Shown in pieces: positions 17,383-29,430 of a stretch of 64,000 nucleotides of DNA. The notes beneath the pieces were generated by a model, which saw only the letters and a program-made list of their open reading frames with translations, made no database searches and had not been told where the DNA came from. Each line of letters starts with the position of its first letter. The stretch's first letter is position 1. This DNA comes from Paenibacillus sp. FSL H7-0737 (GTDB lineage Bacteria > Bacillota > Bacilli > Paenibacillales > Paenibacillaceae), in NCBI RefSeq assembly GCF_000758545.1, contig NZ_CP009279.1, positions 62,001 through 126,000 on the forward strand, in the 5' to 3' direction. The position numbers were made by a program, and so were the translations under genes.

Positions 17383-18276
17383 ATGCACCCAATGGAAAAA
17401 AAGAAGGATCGACTTATCCGTGGAACGGCTATGAATGGTAAAGTGAGAGCGTTTGCTGTCCGCACAACAGAATTGGTCGAGGAATTGCGGCGCAGACATG
17501 ATACGTATCCAACGGCTACAGCCGCACTTGGACGTACAGTTACCGCTGCAGCCATGATGGGCGCTATGCTCAAAGGAAGAGAGAAGCTATGTATCATGGT
17601 CAAAGGGGATGGACCGATCGGGCAAATCGTTGCGGAGTCCAATGCGTTGGGAGAAGTGTGCGGTTATGTACACCATCCTCACATTCACTTACCTAGCAAT
17701 AGTATGGGCAAATTGGATGTTGCTGGAGCCGTAGGAACTGAAGGGTTCATTGATATTATAAAGGATTTAGGTTTGAAGGAACCTTATCGAGGTAGTATTC
17801 CTATCATCTCCGGAGAACTTGCGGAAGATTTCACTTATTATTTCGCTGTTTCTGAACAAACCCCAGCTGCAGTTGGCTTAGGTGTATTAGTGGATACCGA
17901 TGAGTCAGTGATTGTAGCCGGAGGGTTTATCGTGCAGCTTCTTCCAGGACTGACGGATGCGGAGATTACGGAGATCGAAAAAGCTCTAGGGGCTATGCCT
18001 TCCGTGACAACACTTCTTGATCAGGGTCTAGAGCCAGAAGAAATGCTGCGTTTTCTTTTGCCGGATGCCGTAGTTATGGATGAACTGGATATTAACTTTG
18101 CTTGTCAATGTTCGCGTGAGCGGGTAGAGCAGACATTGGTTAGCTTAGGGCAAGATGAACTGGAGAGATTAATTGCAGAAGATGAGCAGGCTGAAGTTGT
18201 ATGTCATTTTTGCAACGAGGCTTATGTTTTTAATAAGGACGAATTACAGGTCATTTTAGAACAAGCGAAATCGTAG
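17383..18276 (+). CDS. hslO: Redox-regulated chaperone Hsp33
   Basis: This 297-residue holdase chaperone is activated when oxidising stress releases its zinc. The C-terminal zinc-binding cysteines are all present: C241 and C243 (CQC), and C274 and C277 (CHFC). The N-terminal domain has the usual MKGDGPIGQIVAE segment. The ATG follows GATAGGAGG. It sits 38 bp after coaX and 8 bp before the PpiC-type gene, so co-transcription is likely. Confidence 0.96.
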   Translation: MHPMEKKKDRLIRGTAMNGKVRAFAVRTTELVEELRRRHDTYPTATAALGRTVTAAAMMGAMLKGREKLCIMVKGDGPIGQIVAESNALGEVCGYVHHPHIHLPSNSMGKLDVAGAVGTEGFIDIIKDLGLKEPYRGSIPIISGELAEDFTYYFAVSEQTPAAVGLGVLVDTDESVIVAGGFIVQLLPGLTDAEITEIEKALGAMPSVTTLLDQGLEPEEMLRFLLPDAVVMDELDINFACQCSRERVEQTLVSLGQDELERLIAEDEQAEVVCHFCNEAYVFNKDELQVILEQAKS

Positions 18277-18284
18277 GGCATGGG

Positions 18285-19229
18285 ATGATGACGAGACAGG
18301 AACGTGCACTTCGCAATACGGTTGTTATTCTGGCTGTTGCAACTTTAATGCTCGGGGGCCTATTGTTCTGGAGCTTACGCGCCATGGCTCTTCTAAAAGG
18401 GGATACAACAGAAAACGAAACACCGGATGCAGCGACTGCAGGCGGATTACCGATAACAGATAAGCAGTGGATGGATGAGCTCAAAAAAAAGCATGGCCAC
18501 GAAGTGCTGGTTGGAATGATCAATCATATTGTTGTGGAGAAGGAAGCAAAGGCTCTGGGGATTACCGTGACCGACGATGAGGTTGAGCAAGAACTTGCAC
18601 GAACTATGGTTGGATACGGATCGGAAGAACAGTATTATGCACAAATGCAGTCTCAGCTGGGGTTATCTCGTCAGGAAGTGTTCGCAGAAACGGCTTATCG
18701 TCTGACCTTACAAACAATAGCCACTGATGGTATTACGATTAAGGAAGCTGATATCGATACTTATTTAGACCAAAATACGGAGCGTTTCACTCCCAAAAGG
18801 GAATTGGAACTCTCCATGATTAAGGTTTCATCTTATGATGAAGGCGAGCAAGTAATGGATCGCTTGGAGCAGGGTGAGAATTTTGCTGATTTAGCTAGGG
18901 AAGTTTCCATTGATGCAGAGAGTCGGCAGCAAGGAGGCCGTTTGGGCAAAGTAGAGGAAGACGATCCTTTTTGGCCTGAGGGACTGCTTAAGACCGCTGC
19001 TAGTTTGGATGAGGGTGATATAGCGGGGCCGATTCAGGCGGAGGACGACTTCGCTATCATTCGACTAGAGAGTATTCACACACAAAATATTCCTGATCAA
19101 AAGGAAATTCGAGCGCTGATACGTCAAGAGCTGGCGTTGGAGCAAGCACCCCCTTTACAACAAGTGGAGAGTGATTTGCGCACGAAATATGATGTGGCAA
19201 TAAATATTGACAACAGCCTGCAAGATTGA
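18285..19229 (+). CDS. PpiC/PrsA-type peptidyl-prolyl isomerase, membrane anchored
   Basis: This 314-residue protein has one N-terminal membrane segment (about residues 11-31, VILAVATLMLGGLLFWSL) without a lipobox cysteine. A SurA-like N-terminal helical domain follows, then a parvulin domain from about residue 165 (TPKRELELSMIKV, GENFADLAREVS, GGRLGKV, GDIAGPIQAEDDFAIIRLE). It should act outside the membrane on folding of exported proteins. In B. subtilis the related yacD is at the same place between hslO and cysK. The start codon context is weak; an in-frame ATG at 18288 is equally possible. Confidence 0.88.
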   Translation: MMTRQERALRNTVVILAVATLMLGGLLFWSLRAMALLKGDTTENETPDAATAGGLPITDKQWMDELKKKHGHEVLVGMINHIVVEKEAKALGITVTDDEVEQELARTMVGYGSEEQYYAQMQSQLGLSRQEVFAETAYRLTLQTIATDGITIKEADIDTYLDQNTERFTPKRELELSMIKVSSYDEGEQVMDRLEQGENFADLAREVSIDAESRQQGGRLGKVEEDDPFWPEGLLKTAASLDEGDIAGPIQAEDDFAIIRLESIHTQNIPDQKEIRALIRQELALEQAPPLQQVESDLRTKYDVAINIDNSLQD

Positions 19230-19403
19230 TAATATGATATTAACGTAAAACCTACCGTTTTAGTCGGAAATAACTAACGGTGGTCCAATATCTATACCCC
19301 TTTATAGCAGTTATTATTGCATAATAGGGACACACATACAGAAGAGTAAAGTCACAATTTACGTTCTTATATCGCATTTATCATTCTAAGGAGGTTTTTG
19401 CTC

Positions 19404-20342
19404 ATGGCTAAAGTCGTTAACAACGTAACAGAATTGATCGGAGGTACTCCGCTCGTTCGTTTGAATCGTCTGGCACAGGAAGGCTCCGCAGATATTTATT
19501 TGAAATTGGAATATCAGAATCCGGGATCAAGCGTAAAAGACCGTATCGCAATCAGCATCGTTGAAGAAGCTGAACGTGAAGGTCTACTGAAGCCTGGAGG
19601 TACAATTGTAGAAGCAACTAGTGGTAACACTGGTATTGGCTTGGCACTTGTGGCTGCGGCTAAAGGTTATAAGGCAGTTATCGTAATGCCGGAAACCATG
19701 AGCTTGGAACGCCGTAATCTACTTCGTGCATACGGAGCAGAATTGGTTCTGACTCCAGGATCGGAAGGCATGAATGGTGCGGTTAAGAAAGCGGAAGAAA
19801 TTCTGAAAGAGAACCCAAGCTATTTCCCATCGGAGCAATTCAAGAATAAAGCGAACGTGAAGATCCACCGTGAGACCACTGGACCTGAAATCGTTGAAGC
19901 TATTGAGTCCATCGGAGGCCCACTGGATGCTTTTATTGCAGGTATCGGAACAGGTGGAACGATCACGGGTGCAGGTGAAGTGCTGAAGAGCAAATATCCT
20001 GACGTGAAGATCTATGCTGTGGAACCTGCTGCTTCTCCAATCTTGGCAGGAGGCAAACCAGGCCCTCACAAAATTCAGGGTATCGGAGCAAACTTCATTC
20101 CTGAAATCCTGAACCAGGACATTTATGATGAGATCATCCATGTTGAGAACGATGAAGCATTCGAAACTGCACGCCGTGTAGCTAAAGAAGAAGGCGTCTT
20201 GTCTGGCATTTCTTCCGGTGCAGCAGTATTTGCAGCACTTAAGGTTGCTAAAGACCTCGGTCCTGGCAAGAAGGTAGTTGTCATCATCCCAAGTAATGGT
20301 GAACGTTACCTGAGTACACCACTTTACAATTTCGAAGCGTAA
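19404..20342 (+). CDS. cysK: Cysteine synthase A (O-acetylserine sulfhydrylase)
   Basis: This 312-residue PLP enzyme makes cysteine from O-acetylserine and sulfide. K45 in NPGSSVKDR is the PLP Schiff-base lysine, and the phosphate-binding SGNTGIG and the GTGGTITG loop are present. ATG 19404 is placed 9 nt after AAGGAGG, so the in-frame TTG at 19398 is not needed. A palindrome upstream (19253-19282) may be an operator. A strong terminator follows, making the gene monocistronic or the end of the hslO unit. Confidence 0.97.
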   Translation: MAKVVNNVTELIGGTPLVRLNRLAQEGSADIYLKLEYQNPGSSVKDRIAISIVEEAEREGLLKPGGTIVEATSGNTGIGLALVAAAKGYKAVIVMPETMSLERRNLLRAYGAELVLTPGSEGMNGAVKKAEEILKENPSYFPSEQFKNKANVKIHRETTGPEIVEAIESIGGPLDAFIAGIGTGGTITGAGEVLKSKYPDVKIYAVEPAASPILAGGKPGPHKIQGIGANFIPEILNQDIYDEIIHVENDEAFETARRVAKEEGVLSGISSGAAVFAALKVAKDLGPGKKVVVIIPSNGERYLSTPLYNFEA

Positions 20343-20364
20343 TTGTTTGCAATAACGTAATTTA

Positions 20365-20410
20365 TAAGAGTCTTCATACCACTTTTCTGGTGGTGATGGA
20401 GACTCTTTTC
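20365..20410 (+). terminator. Intrinsic terminator after cysK
   Basis: AAGAGTCTTCATACCAC pairs imperfectly with GTGGTGATGGAGACTCTT and a short T-run follows. Confidence 0.85.
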
Positions 20411-20603
20411 GTTGATTATATGGGCAAAAGGCTCTATGGATATATGACTACCTAGACGTGGTAATTTATTATTTTTGAAAAATGCTATGGTTTTTACTGA
20501 AGACTTAAAAGCCATAATAATTTCCTATAGCTGGGGGCTTTTCAATAATGCCTTAAGTACAGTATACTGACAGGCAATATACTACTGATGATTAATAATA
20601 AGT

Positions 20604-20713
20604 AATTGCTAGATAAAACTAAGCAAATGCTTACGAAGTAAGTTTTATTGCGAAGTGATGTCTATGATGTAATTGCTTCATAAAACTAAGCAAATGCTTA
20701 CGAAGTAAGTTTT
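20604..20713. repeat. Two 43-bp direct repeats upstream of pabB
   Basis: Copies at 20604-20646 and 20671-20713 differ at only two or three positions and lie 67 bp apart (start to start). Each contains AAAACTAAGCAAATGCTTACG then GTAAGTTTT, which can form a hairpin. The second copy ends 55 bp before the pabB start. The rest of the 20411-20768 gap shows no gene. Confidence 0.85.
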
Positions 20714-20768
20714 GTCCCGAAGATTAAACTGTAGGATTATGCTAGACAAAACTTTTAGGAGGATGGCT

Positions 20769-22370
20769 TTGGAAATCATAACGACATGGAATGAGTGGGA
20801 ACAATGGGCAGCTGAAGACTGGAGCATGTTCCCCTTGATTATAAAATCACCCAAGTGCTCGGGGGAATTGCCCGCATCCTGGAAGAAGGCCTGGGAACTA
20901 GCTTCCGAATACTCCGTAGTGTTGGAGAGTGGCAAGGGTGGCCGCTATACGTACTTGGGTTTAAATCCTTTATCAATATTAAAAGGCAAGGGAGAAGGCG
21001 CTGAGGTGTTTAGCCTTTCTCCCGAATCATTGGGTCATACAGCCGATGAGGGTTCACATGAGACTACAACGCTGATAGGTCAGCCGCTAGAGCTGCTACA
21101 GCAATGGATGTTAGGCTTCACCTCGCCAAGTCTAAACGTTCAGGGCATTCCTCCATTTACAGGTGGATGTATTGGATTTCTAGGGTACGATGTGGTTCGC
21201 TCATTGGAGCGTTTACCGTCTCTCGCACAAGATGATCCCGGTTTTCCTGGTTATCTCTTTATGAGGATGGATGAGGTATGGATTTATGATCACGAAGAGC
21301 ATGTGCTTTATTGTGCTGTTCACGTCCCGGTTCCAGCAGAATGTGGGATGGAGGATTTGCAGAACCTTTATCTCGGTGCTATAGAACAGGCTGGGCGAAT
21401 GGTAGAGCAGTGGCAGTTGATATCCACTGCTTCGGGATTGAACGAAGAGGTCAAAGGTAGCATTGAGGCCCTCACAGATTCCTCAGGGGAGTGGCCGGGT
21501 ATGACCTCGGCCTTCTCACCTGAGAAGTTCCAGCAGGCCGTGCTGGACGTTCAGGAATACATCCGCCAAGGCGATGTATTTCAAGTGAACCTCTCGCTGC
21601 GCCAGGAGGCGCAGCTGAAGTCCTCGCCGGAGGATGTTTACGAATGGCTGCGCAAGCTCAATCCGTCCCCGTACATGGGGCTCTTGCGGTCGCCCGGCTT
21701 CGCGCTATCCAGCGCTTCACCGGAACTGCTCGTCAAGCTGCACGGGGACAAAGTGAGCGCACGGCCAATCGCCGGCACCCGGCGCCGAGGCCTGACTCCC
21801 GCGGAGGATGCCGCCATGGAGGCGGAGCTTCGCGGGAGCGAAAAAGAGATCGCCGAGCATATTATGCTTGTCGATCTGGAGCGCAACGACATCGGGCGTG
21901 TCGCTGCATATGGATCCGTCAGCGTGCCTGAGCTGATGACGGTGGAGCGCTACTCTCATGTGATGCATCTCGTTTCGCAGGTAGAGGGCCAGGTCGCACC
22001 GGATAAGGATGCTTATGCTGTAATCGCAGCATTGTTCCCAGGGGGAACGATTACAGGCGCACCCAAAGTAAGAACAATGGAAATCATTGAAGAGCTGGAG
22101 CCGGTTCGGCGTGGGCCGTACACAGGATCCATGGGCTTTATTGACTATAACGGAAATATGGAATTAAATATTATTATTAGAACACTGGCTGTAAAGGATG
22201 GAGTCGGATATATTCAGACAGGTGCGGGCATCGTGATCGACTCTGATCCCTACCGTGAATACCGTGAATGCCATAATAAAGCCAAAGCGGTAGTGAAGGC
22301 AGTACTCTGTAGTGAGTTACAGCAGGAATCCCAAACTACCAGCGGCGCCGAAGGGGGAGAAACACTGTGA
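20769..22370 (+). CDS. pabB: Aminodeoxychorismate synthase component I
   Basis: This 533-residue chorismate-binding enzyme forms 4-amino-4-deoxychorismate with the glutaminase PabA. Signatures include [44 protein letters not shown] and the [10 protein letters not shown] loop. The start is probably TTG 20769, 6 nt after AGGAGG (20757-20762); ATG 20763 directly abuts the binding site. Bases 21600-21950 are more GC-rich than the rest of the gene. It is the first gene of a folate operon, and the stop overlaps pabA by 4 bp. TrpE is the alternative, but the pabA-pabC-folP neighbours decide for PabB. Confidence 0.94.
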   Translation: MEIITTWNEWEQWAAEDWSMFPLIIKSPKCSGELPASWKKAWELASEYSVVLESGKGGRYTYLGLNPLSILKGKGEGAEVFSLSPESLGHTADEGSHETTTLIGQPLELLQQWMLGFTSPSLNVQGIPPFTGGCIGFLGYDVVRSLERLPSLAQDDPGFPGYLFMRMDEVWIYDHEEHVLYCAVHVPVPAECGMEDLQNLYLGAIEQAGRMVEQWQLISTASGLNEEVKGSIEALTDSSGEWPGMTSAFSPEKFQQAVLDVQEYIRQGDVFQVNLSLRQEAQLKSSPEDVYEWLRKLNPSPYMGLLRSPGFALSSASPELLVKLHGDKVSARPIAGTRRRGLTPAEDAAMEAELRGSEKEIAEHIMLVDLERNDIGRVAAYGSVSVPELMTVERYSHVMHLVSQVEGQVAPDKDAYAVIAALFPGGTITGAPKVRTMEIIEELEPVRRGPYTGSMGFIDYNGNMELNIIIRTLAVKDGVGYIQTGAGIVIDSDPYREYRECHNKAKAVVKAVLCSELQQESQTTSGAEGGETL

Positions 22371-22948
22371 TCTTGGTCATCGATAATTATGATTCCTTTA
22401 CGTATAACCTCGTACAGTATTTGGGTGAACTTGGGGAAGAGGTTAAAGTACACCGCAACGATGAAATTACCATTGAAGAGATTGAAAAAATGGCTCCCGA
22501 TCATATTTTAATTTCTCCAGGACCATGTACACCTAATGAAGCGGGGATCAGTTTGGAATTGTTACATCATTTCAAAGGTATTATTCCAATCTTCGGCGTA
22601 TGCCTTGGGCATCAGGCGATAGGCCAAGCATTTGGTGGAAATGTTATTCGTGCAGAGCGTTTGATGCATGGAAAGACATCCCCGATTCATCATAAGGGCA
22701 CGTCGGTTTTTGAAGGTCTGGAGTCTCCTTTTACGGCAACAAGATATCATTCTTTGATTGTAGAGCGCGAGAGTCTGCCGGATTGTCTGGAGATTACAGC
22801 GGAGACCGAAGAAGGGGAGATTATGGCACTGCGCCATAAAGAATACCCTATCGAAGGTGTGCAATTCCATCCGGAATCGATTATTACGGATCATGGTCAT
22901 ACGATGCTGCGTAATTTCTTGAAACGGAGAGCCGGAGAAACGGCATGA
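22367..22948 (+). CDS. pabA: Aminodeoxychorismate/anthranilate synthase glutaminase subunit
   Basis: This 193-residue class I glutamine amidotransferase has the triad cysteine in [10 protein letters not shown] and the His-Glu pair in FHPES. It starts [15 protein letters not shown], typical of PabA/TrpG. It starts with GTG overlapping the pabB stop (GTGA). It supplies ammonia to PabB and in Bacilli often also serves TrpE. No TRAP-binding GAG/UAG repeat array is seen around its start. The stop overlaps pabC by 4 bp. Confidence 0.96.
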   Translation: MILVIDNYDSFTYNLVQYLGELGEEVKVHRNDEITIEEIEKMAPDHILISPGPCTPNEAGISLELLHHFKGIIPIFGVCLGHQAIGQAFGGNVIRAERLMHGKTSPIHHKGTSVFEGLESPFTATRYHSLIVERESLPDCLEITAETEEGEIMALRHKEYPIEGVQFHPESIITDHGHTMLRNFLKRRAGETA

Positions 22949-23826
22949 AATATATAGGATTTAACAATGGTGTCATAGATGCAAGACAAGCCGTGGTTTC
23001 CGCCCTGGATCACGGTTTTTTATACGGCATAGGATTGTTCGAGACCTTTCGGACGTATGGGGGAGTGCCTTTTCTGCTGGAGCGTCATTTGAAGCGTATG
23101 GCAGAGGGGTGCAAGGAGCTTGGTATTCCATTTGCGCAGGATGTTGAACAGCTCCAGGAGTGGATCCAGCGTGTTATGGACAGAAATGAATTAAAAGAAG
23201 CTTATATACGCTATACCGTGACCGCTGGTGAGGATATTCTCGGGTTACCTGCGGGCGACTATTGCGAACCCAATCATTTGCTGTACATCAAAGCGCTGCC
23301 GAAAGTATCCGAAAAGATATATAGCGAAGGCAAAGACCTGCAACTGTTGTCCTTACGGCGTAACACTCCGGAGGGAGCAGTGCGATTCAAGTCTCTGCAT
23401 TATATGAATAATATTTTAGCAAAGCGTGAGCTTAGGGGCTATGCCTCTGCGGCGAATGGTGCTGAAGGATTGATGTTAACTGCACAAGAGGTCATAGCAG
23501 AGGGCATTGTCAGCAACATCTTTTTTATAAAAAACAATGTTCTCCACACTCCAGATATCTCAACTGGGATTCTACCGGGAATTACCCGGGAAATGGTAAT
23601 GGAGCTGGCTCGTAGTGCTAGAATTAGGGTAGAAGAGGGCGCATATCATTGGGAGCAGTTAAAAATAGCCGACGAAGTATTTCTTACTAATTCCGTACAA
23701 GAAATTGTCCCGGTCACAACGCTTTGGGAAAAAGATAAAAAATTTACCGTAGGCGATGGCCTTTGCGGCAGAATGACTTCGGATTTGATTTCATTCTATA
23801 GAGAAAGGACGGGAATACCGAAATGA
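22945..23826 (+). CDS. pabC: Aminodeoxychorismate lyase
   Basis: This is a 293-residue fold-type IV PLP enzyme that splits aminodeoxychorismate into p-aminobenzoate and pyruvate. The N-terminal [14 protein letters not shown], the catalytic-lysine region [11 protein letters not shown] and [10 protein letters not shown], typical of this family and the branched-chain aminotransferases, are present. It overlaps pabA and folP by 4 bp each (ATGA). Context in a PABA/folate operon distinguishes it from D-amino acid transaminase. Confidence 0.94.
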   Translation: MKYIGFNNGVIDARQAVVSALDHGFLYGIGLFETFRTYGGVPFLLERHLKRMAEGCKELGIPFAQDVEQLQEWIQRVMDRNELKEAYIRYTVTAGEDILGLPAGDYCEPNHLLYIKALPKVSEKIYSEGKDLQLLSLRRNTPEGAVRFKSLHYMNNILAKRELRGYASAANGAEGLMLTAQEVIAEGIVSNIFFIKNNVLHTPDISTGILPGITREMVMELARSARIRVEEGAYHWEQLKIADEVFLTNSVQEIVPVTTLWEKDKKFTVGDGLCGRMTSDLISFYRERTGIPK

Positions 23827-24680
23827 GACCAGCCATATTCAAGCGGACATACCGCTGTGGAAATACTGATTTGGAATTGGGAAAGCGAACGCTGATTATG
23901 GGCATCCTGAATGTAACCCCGGATTCTTTTTCAGATGGAGGACTTTGGGATGATCCGGACAAAGCAGTAGAACATGCGCTACAAATGGCTGCAGACGGTG
24001 CTGATATTATAGATATTGGTGGAGAATCTACCCGTCCTGGTCATAAGCCAGTGGGGCTTGAAGAGGAATTAGCTCGTGTATTGCCTGTCATCGAGAGTAT
24101 TCATCGAGCGGCACCGCATATTCCGTTATCTATAGATACGTACAAAGCTGAAGTGGCACGCCAAGCTATTGCTGCTGGTGCCCATATCATTAATGATATA
24201 TGGGGCTGTAAGGCTGATCCGGAAATGGCGGTAGTGGCAGCAGCTGCAGACTGTCCCATTATTTTGATGCATAACCGGCAGGACCGTGATTATACGAATC
24301 TAGGTGCGGATATGTCGGCAGACCTTAAGGAAAGTATTGATCTTGCTTTAGCCGCAGGAGTGAAGTCAGCCAATATCATCTTGGATCCAGGGATCGGCTT
24401 TGCGAAGGATTTTAATGAAAATTTGCAGGCGATGATGCTTTTGGACGGGTTGACTGAGTTTGGCTATCCACTGTTACTGGCGACTTCACGCAAAAAATTC
24501 ATCCGGACCGTACTTGATTTGCCCGCTGATGATGTTGTGGAAGGTACCGCAGCTACAGTAGCCTTTGGTATTGCTCAGGGCTGCCAGATCGTACGAGTGC
24601 ATGATGTGTCCCTAATAAAACGAACGGTCAAGATGTGTGATGCGATGTTGTATGCTGCACCTCCATTGGTGCGTGAATAA
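23823..24680 (+). CDS. folP: Dihydropteroate synthase
   Basis: This 285-residue TIM-barrel enzyme joins p-aminobenzoate to dihydropterin pyrophosphate and is the sulfonamide target. MGILNVTPDSFSDGG and DIIDIGGESTRPG are the two standard signatures; INDIWGCKAD, LDPGIGFAKDFNEN and LLATSRKKFI follow. It overlaps pabC by 4 bp and is 30 bp from folB, so the PABA and pterin branches are expressed together. Confidence 0.97.
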   Translation: MRPAIFKRTYRCGNTDLELGKRTLIMGILNVTPDSFSDGGLWDDPDKAVEHALQMAADGADIIDIGGESTRPGHKPVGLEEELARVLPVIESIHRAAPHIPLSIDTYKAEVARQAIAAGAHIINDIWGCKADPEMAVVAAAADCPIILMHNRQDRDYTNLGADMSADLKESIDLALAAGVKSANIILDPGIGFAKDFNENLQAMMLLDGLTEFGYPLLLATSRKKFIRTVLDLPADDVVEGTAATVAFGIAQGCQIVRVHDVSLIKRTVKMCDAMLYAAPPLVRE

Positions 24681-24710
24681 AGATATTTTATAAAAAGGGC
24701 GGGTTTAAAG

Positions 24711-25073
24711 ATGGATAAAATGACACTGCATCGAATGGAATATTACGGATATCATGGTGTTTTTGAAGAAGAGCGTAAGCTGGGCCAACGTTTTTATATT
24801 GATTTGGAGCTGGAACTTGATCTACAGGGAGCGGGCCAGAACGATGATTTGAACCAAACCGTAAACTATGCTGAAGTGCATGAACTGGTCAAAAACATTG
24901 TCGAAATAAAGTCCTTTAAGTTAATTGAGGCTCTGGCAGAATATATTGCATCCTCCGTACTGGACACTTATACTGTTATCAATGCAGTAACGGTAAAGGT
25001 AACTAAACCGCATCCGCCATTCGACATTCATTTTCAGGGAGTGACTGTGGAGCTGCGCAGAACTAGAAAGTGA
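24711..25073 (+). CDS. folB: Dihydroneopterin aldolase
   Basis: This 120-residue enzyme cleaves dihydroneopterin to 6-hydroxymethyl-dihydropterin. The signatures YYGYHGVFEEERKLGQRF, TVNYAEVHEL and VKVTKPHPPFD are typical. Its ATG follows AAGGGCGGG. The stop overlaps the GTG start of folK by 4 bp. Confidence 0.96.
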   Translation: MDKMTLHRMEYYGYHGVFEEERKLGQRFYIDLELELDLQGAGQNDDLNQTVNYAEVHELVKNIVEIKSFKLIEALAEYIASSVLDTYTVINAVTVKVTKPHPPFDIHFQGVTVELRRTRK

Positions 25074-25636
25074 GAACAAAGTCCATGAATATACATTCCA
25101 CCTCTGAAGAATCAGAGGCTTATATTGCTTTAGGGGCTAATTTGGGCGACCGTGAAGGCACGCTGTCAGAGGCTTTGAACAGACTGAATAATCATGATGA
25201 AATATCGGTAGTTCGCTGCTCCAAAGTCTACGAGACAGAGCCAGTAGGTTATTTAGATCAGCCGCAGTTTCTTAATATGGCAGCAGCTTTGCGCACGACG
25301 CTTGCGCCAGAGACCTTGCTGGAAGTAATGCTGGGGATCGAAACGCAGCTAGGTCGTATCCGGGATATTCGCTATGGACCGAGAACGGTAGATCTAGATT
25401 TATTGTGGGTAGAGGGCCAGGCACTTGATACTCCGCATTTAACGTTACCGCATCCGCGTATGTTTGAGCGTGCATTTGTAATGCTTCCGCTCAGTGATAT
25501 CGTTCCACAGAATGAACAGTCTTCCGGACTCCGCAAGTTGATTACAGCAGCGCTTCAAGACATAGACGGGAAGGAAGGAATTCGGTTGTGGACAACAAGC
25601 GTATGGGACGGAGGGTCAGGGCATTCCGCAAGCTAA
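25070..25636 (+). CDS. folK: 2-amino-4-hydroxy-6-hydroxymethyldihydropteridine pyrophosphokinase
   Basis: This 188-residue enzyme transfers pyrophosphate from ATP to hydroxymethyl-dihydropterin, giving the FolP substrate. AYIALGANLGDRE, KVYETEPVGYLDQPQFLNMA, and RYGPRTVDLDLLW are diagnostic. A GTG start at 25070 overlaps the folB stop; an ATG at 25085 is an alternative. Unusually, its last 49 bases overlap the next gene in another frame. Confidence 0.95.
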   Translation: MRTKSMNIHSTSEESEAYIALGANLGDREGTLSEALNRLNNHDEISVVRCSKVYETEPVGYLDQPQFLNMAAALRTTLAPETLLEVMLGIETQLGRIRDIRYGPRTVDLDLLWVEGQALDTPHLTLPHPRMFERAFVMLPLSDIVPQNEQSSGLRKLITAALQDIDGKEGIRLWTTSVWDGGSGHSAS

Positions 25637-25797
25637 AAGGCTATACTCAACAGGAACTTGCGGATCTCACTGGAATTTCCTTGGCTGTGCTTGGCGCAGT
25701 CGAGAGGGGCAATAGACGTTTGGAAGATCAAATTTTAGATAAAATTGCGAATGTACTAGGGGTTACAACCGAAGAGTTGGTGAACCCTGACTCATAA
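25588..25797 (+). CDS. yazB: Small XRE-family regulator, YazB-like
   Basis: This is a 69-residue single-domain helix-turn-helix protein: RRVRAFRKLKGYTQQELADLTGISLAVLGAVERGNR covers the HTH at about residues 7-45. It starts with GTG 25588, behind GAAGGAAGG, inside the 3' end of folK. YazB occupies the same place in B. subtilis (folK-yazB-yacF). Its target is unknown. Confidence 0.9.
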   Translation: MDNKRMGRRVRAFRKLKGYTQQELADLTGISLAVLGAVERGNRRLEDQILDKIANVLGVTTEELVNPDS

Positions 25798-25837
25798 TTT
25801 TTAAGCAATTCAAATAGGAATAATGGAAGTGATACGA

Positions 25838-26854
25838 ATGCTGAAGATTGGCGACATTGAGATGAAAAATCAAGTTGTTCTGGCACCTATGGCTGGGGTG
25901 TGCAATCCGGCCTTTCGTCTAATCGCTAAAGAGTTTGGAACAGGTTTAGTCTGTGCGGAAATGGTGAGCGACAAGGCTATTATTCACGGAAATACTCGTA
26001 CTCGCGAAATGTTGTTCGTGGATGAACGGGAGAAACCGCTTAGTTTGCAGATTTTTGGCGGGGATAGAGAATCACTGGTGCAAGCAGCTAAAGTGGTTGA
26101 TAAAGAAACCAATGCTGATATTATCGATATCAATATGGGATGCCCAGTGCCTAAAGTAACTAAATGTGATGCAGGAGCCCGCTGGCTTTTGAATCCCGAC
26201 AAAATCTATGAAATGGTCTCTGCGGTTGTCGATGTTGTCGATAAACCCGTAACCGTGAAAATGCGGATTGGCTGGGATAGCGAGCATATTTTTGTCGAAG
26301 ATAATGCGCGTGCAGTAGAACGTGCCGGTGGCAAGGCTGTCAGCGTACATGGACGAACACGGGAGCAACTCTACACGGGGCGTGCAGATTGGAATTATAT
26401 CAAGATGGCAAAAGAAGCGGTCTCCATTCCGGTTATCGGCAATGGTGATGTGAATACACCTGAAGATGCTCGGGCTATGCTTGATCAGACCGGTTGTGAT
26501 GGCGTGATGATCGGGCGTGGTGCGCTAGGTAACCCATGGATGCTGTACCGTACGATTCAGTATTTAAGCACCGGGGAACTGATGCCTGAACCTGGATTGG
26601 ATGAGAAGATTAAGGTTGCCATTCTTCATATGGATCGGCTGGTTGCACTTAAGGGAGAAGCAGTAGCCGTTCGGGATATGCGTAAGCATATGGCTTGGTA
26701 TTTAAAAGGCCTGAAGTCTGCTGCACGAGTAAAGGATGTGCTCATGTTAGAGACAGAACGTGATGGAATGGTGAAGATTTTGAATGATTTTGTCGTTCAG
26801 CTAAAGCATGAAGAAGAGAATAAGGGTAATGAAATGTCTGCTTCCGCAGTATAA
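25838..26854 (+). CDS. dusB: tRNA-dihydrouridine synthase DusB
   Basis: This is a 338-residue FMN-dependent enzyme reducing uridine in the D-loop of t[44 protein letters not shown] (active cysteine), and [12 protein letters not shown] are typical. I chose ATG 25838 ([11 protein letters not shown]) since family members start there and GGAAGTGA precedes it; ATG 25823 is an in-frame alternative. In B. subtilis yacF is also between yazB and lysS. Confidence 0.95.
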   Translation: MLKIGDIEMKNQVVLAPMAGVCNPAFRLIAKEFGTGLVCAEMVSDKAIIHGNTRTREMLFVDEREKPLSLQIFGGDRESLVQAAKVVDKETNADIIDINMGCPVPKVTKCDAGARWLLNPDKIYEMVSAVVDVVDKPVTVKMRIGWDSEHIFVEDNARAVERAGGKAVSVHGRTREQLYTGRADWNYIKMAKEAVSIPVIGNGDVNTPEDARAMLDQTGCDGVMIGRGALGNPWMLYRTIQYLSTGELMPEPGLDEKIKVAILHMDRLVALKGEAVAVRDMRKHMAWYLKGLKSAARVKDVLMLETERDGMVKILNDFVVQLKHEEENKGNEMSASAV

Positions 26855-27055
26855 ACGTTGTTTTCCTTACGCTTTTTGAACACATCCCACTTTATATGTG
26901 GTGTCATTGACATTTTGTAGCGGTTCCAATATAATTTCACAGTATAAAATCGCCGTTACAGTAAGAGCAATGCAGCAGGGAGGGTTCTTATCCTCCTAGA
27001 TTAGCATATAGTATGGTGTTTTCAATAAATGTATACGACAGGAGAATCGGTTGAG

Positions 27056-27535
27056 ATGAGCGATAAAGAAGTCATCCTTACGCCGGACGGGCTAAAGCGT
27101 CTGGAAGATGAGCTGGAATTCCTCAAATCTGTGAAACGCCGCGAGGTTGCTGAACGGATTAAGGTAGCGATTGGCTACGGAGATATCAGTGAGAACTCGG
27201 AGTATGAAGACGCGAAGAATGAGCAGGCTTTTATCGAAGGACGCGTTATCACCTTGGAGAAGATGCTTCGCAACGCGCGCATCATTAATAGCGACGAGAT
27301 CGTTACTGATGTGGTAAGTATCGGTGTTACTGTAAGTGTTGAAGATTTGGAATATGGTGACACTATGGAATACACGATCGTAGGTACAGCGGAGTCCGAT
27401 CCACTGAATAATAAGATCTCCAACGAAAGTCCAGTAGGCAAAGCCATCATCGGCAAGAAAATAGGCACGATTGTTGACGTTAATACACCTGCAGGCGTTA
27501 TTCAATATAAAATTCTCGATATCAGAATGAAGTAG
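27056..27535 (+). CDS. greA: Transcription elongation factor GreA
   Basis: This 159-residue factor enters the RNA polymerase secondary channel and stimulates cleavage of backtracked transcripts. The N-terminal coiled coil carries the acidic tip [16 protein letters not shown], and the C-terminal domain has the [10 protein letters not shown] segment. ATG 27056 follows AGGAGA at 10 nt; an in-frame ATG at 27029 lacks a binding site. Unlike B. subtilis, greA here lies between dusB and lysS. Confidence 0.96.
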   Translation: MSDKEVILTPDGLKRLEDELEFLKSVKRREVAERIKVAIGYGDISENSEYEDAKNEQAFIEGRVITLEKMLRNARIINSDEIVTDVVSIGVTVSVEDLEYGDTMEYTIVGTAESDPLNNKISNESPVGKAIIGKKIGTIVDVNTPAGVIQYKILDIRMK

Positions 27536-27624
27536 TGTACAGATCTTATAGTCTGTAAATAGATGTGCTGCCGAATGTATAAGTAGTTTTCTTGTATGCA
27601 GGCAGATAAGGGAACATTGTTTGG

Positions 27625-27652
27625 GAAAGCTTCCTTAGGGAAGCTTTTTTTC
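27625..27652 (+). terminator. Intrinsic terminator after greA
   Basis: AAAGCTTCC pairs with GGGAAGCTTT around TTA and is followed by seven T residues. Confidence 0.9.
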
Positions 27653-27661
27653 AAAATATAA

Positions 27662-29212
<1,551 letters not shown>

Positions 29213-29344
29213 TATTTATACAACAATGAGCACAGGGGAGCTGTCTAGCGGCGGTTCTCCTTGGCTACTGTTGATCAGAAGGTAAAGATTCTGGTATCGT
29301 TATGAGGATATAAAGCTTAATACTAATTTGTTCGAAAAAAAGTG

Positions 29345-29373
29345 TTGCAATGAATCTCTATACATGATATATT
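29345..29373 (+). promoter_or_regulatory. rRNA operon promoter P1
   Basis: TTGCAA (29345-29350) and TATATT (29368-29373) are 17 bp apart, upstream of the 16S gene and after lysS. Confidence 0.7.
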
Positions 29374-29430
29374 CTATTTCTGGCCGAGAAACACACATGC
29401 CGAGCTCGAAAAAGAAGTTAAAAAAAGAGC

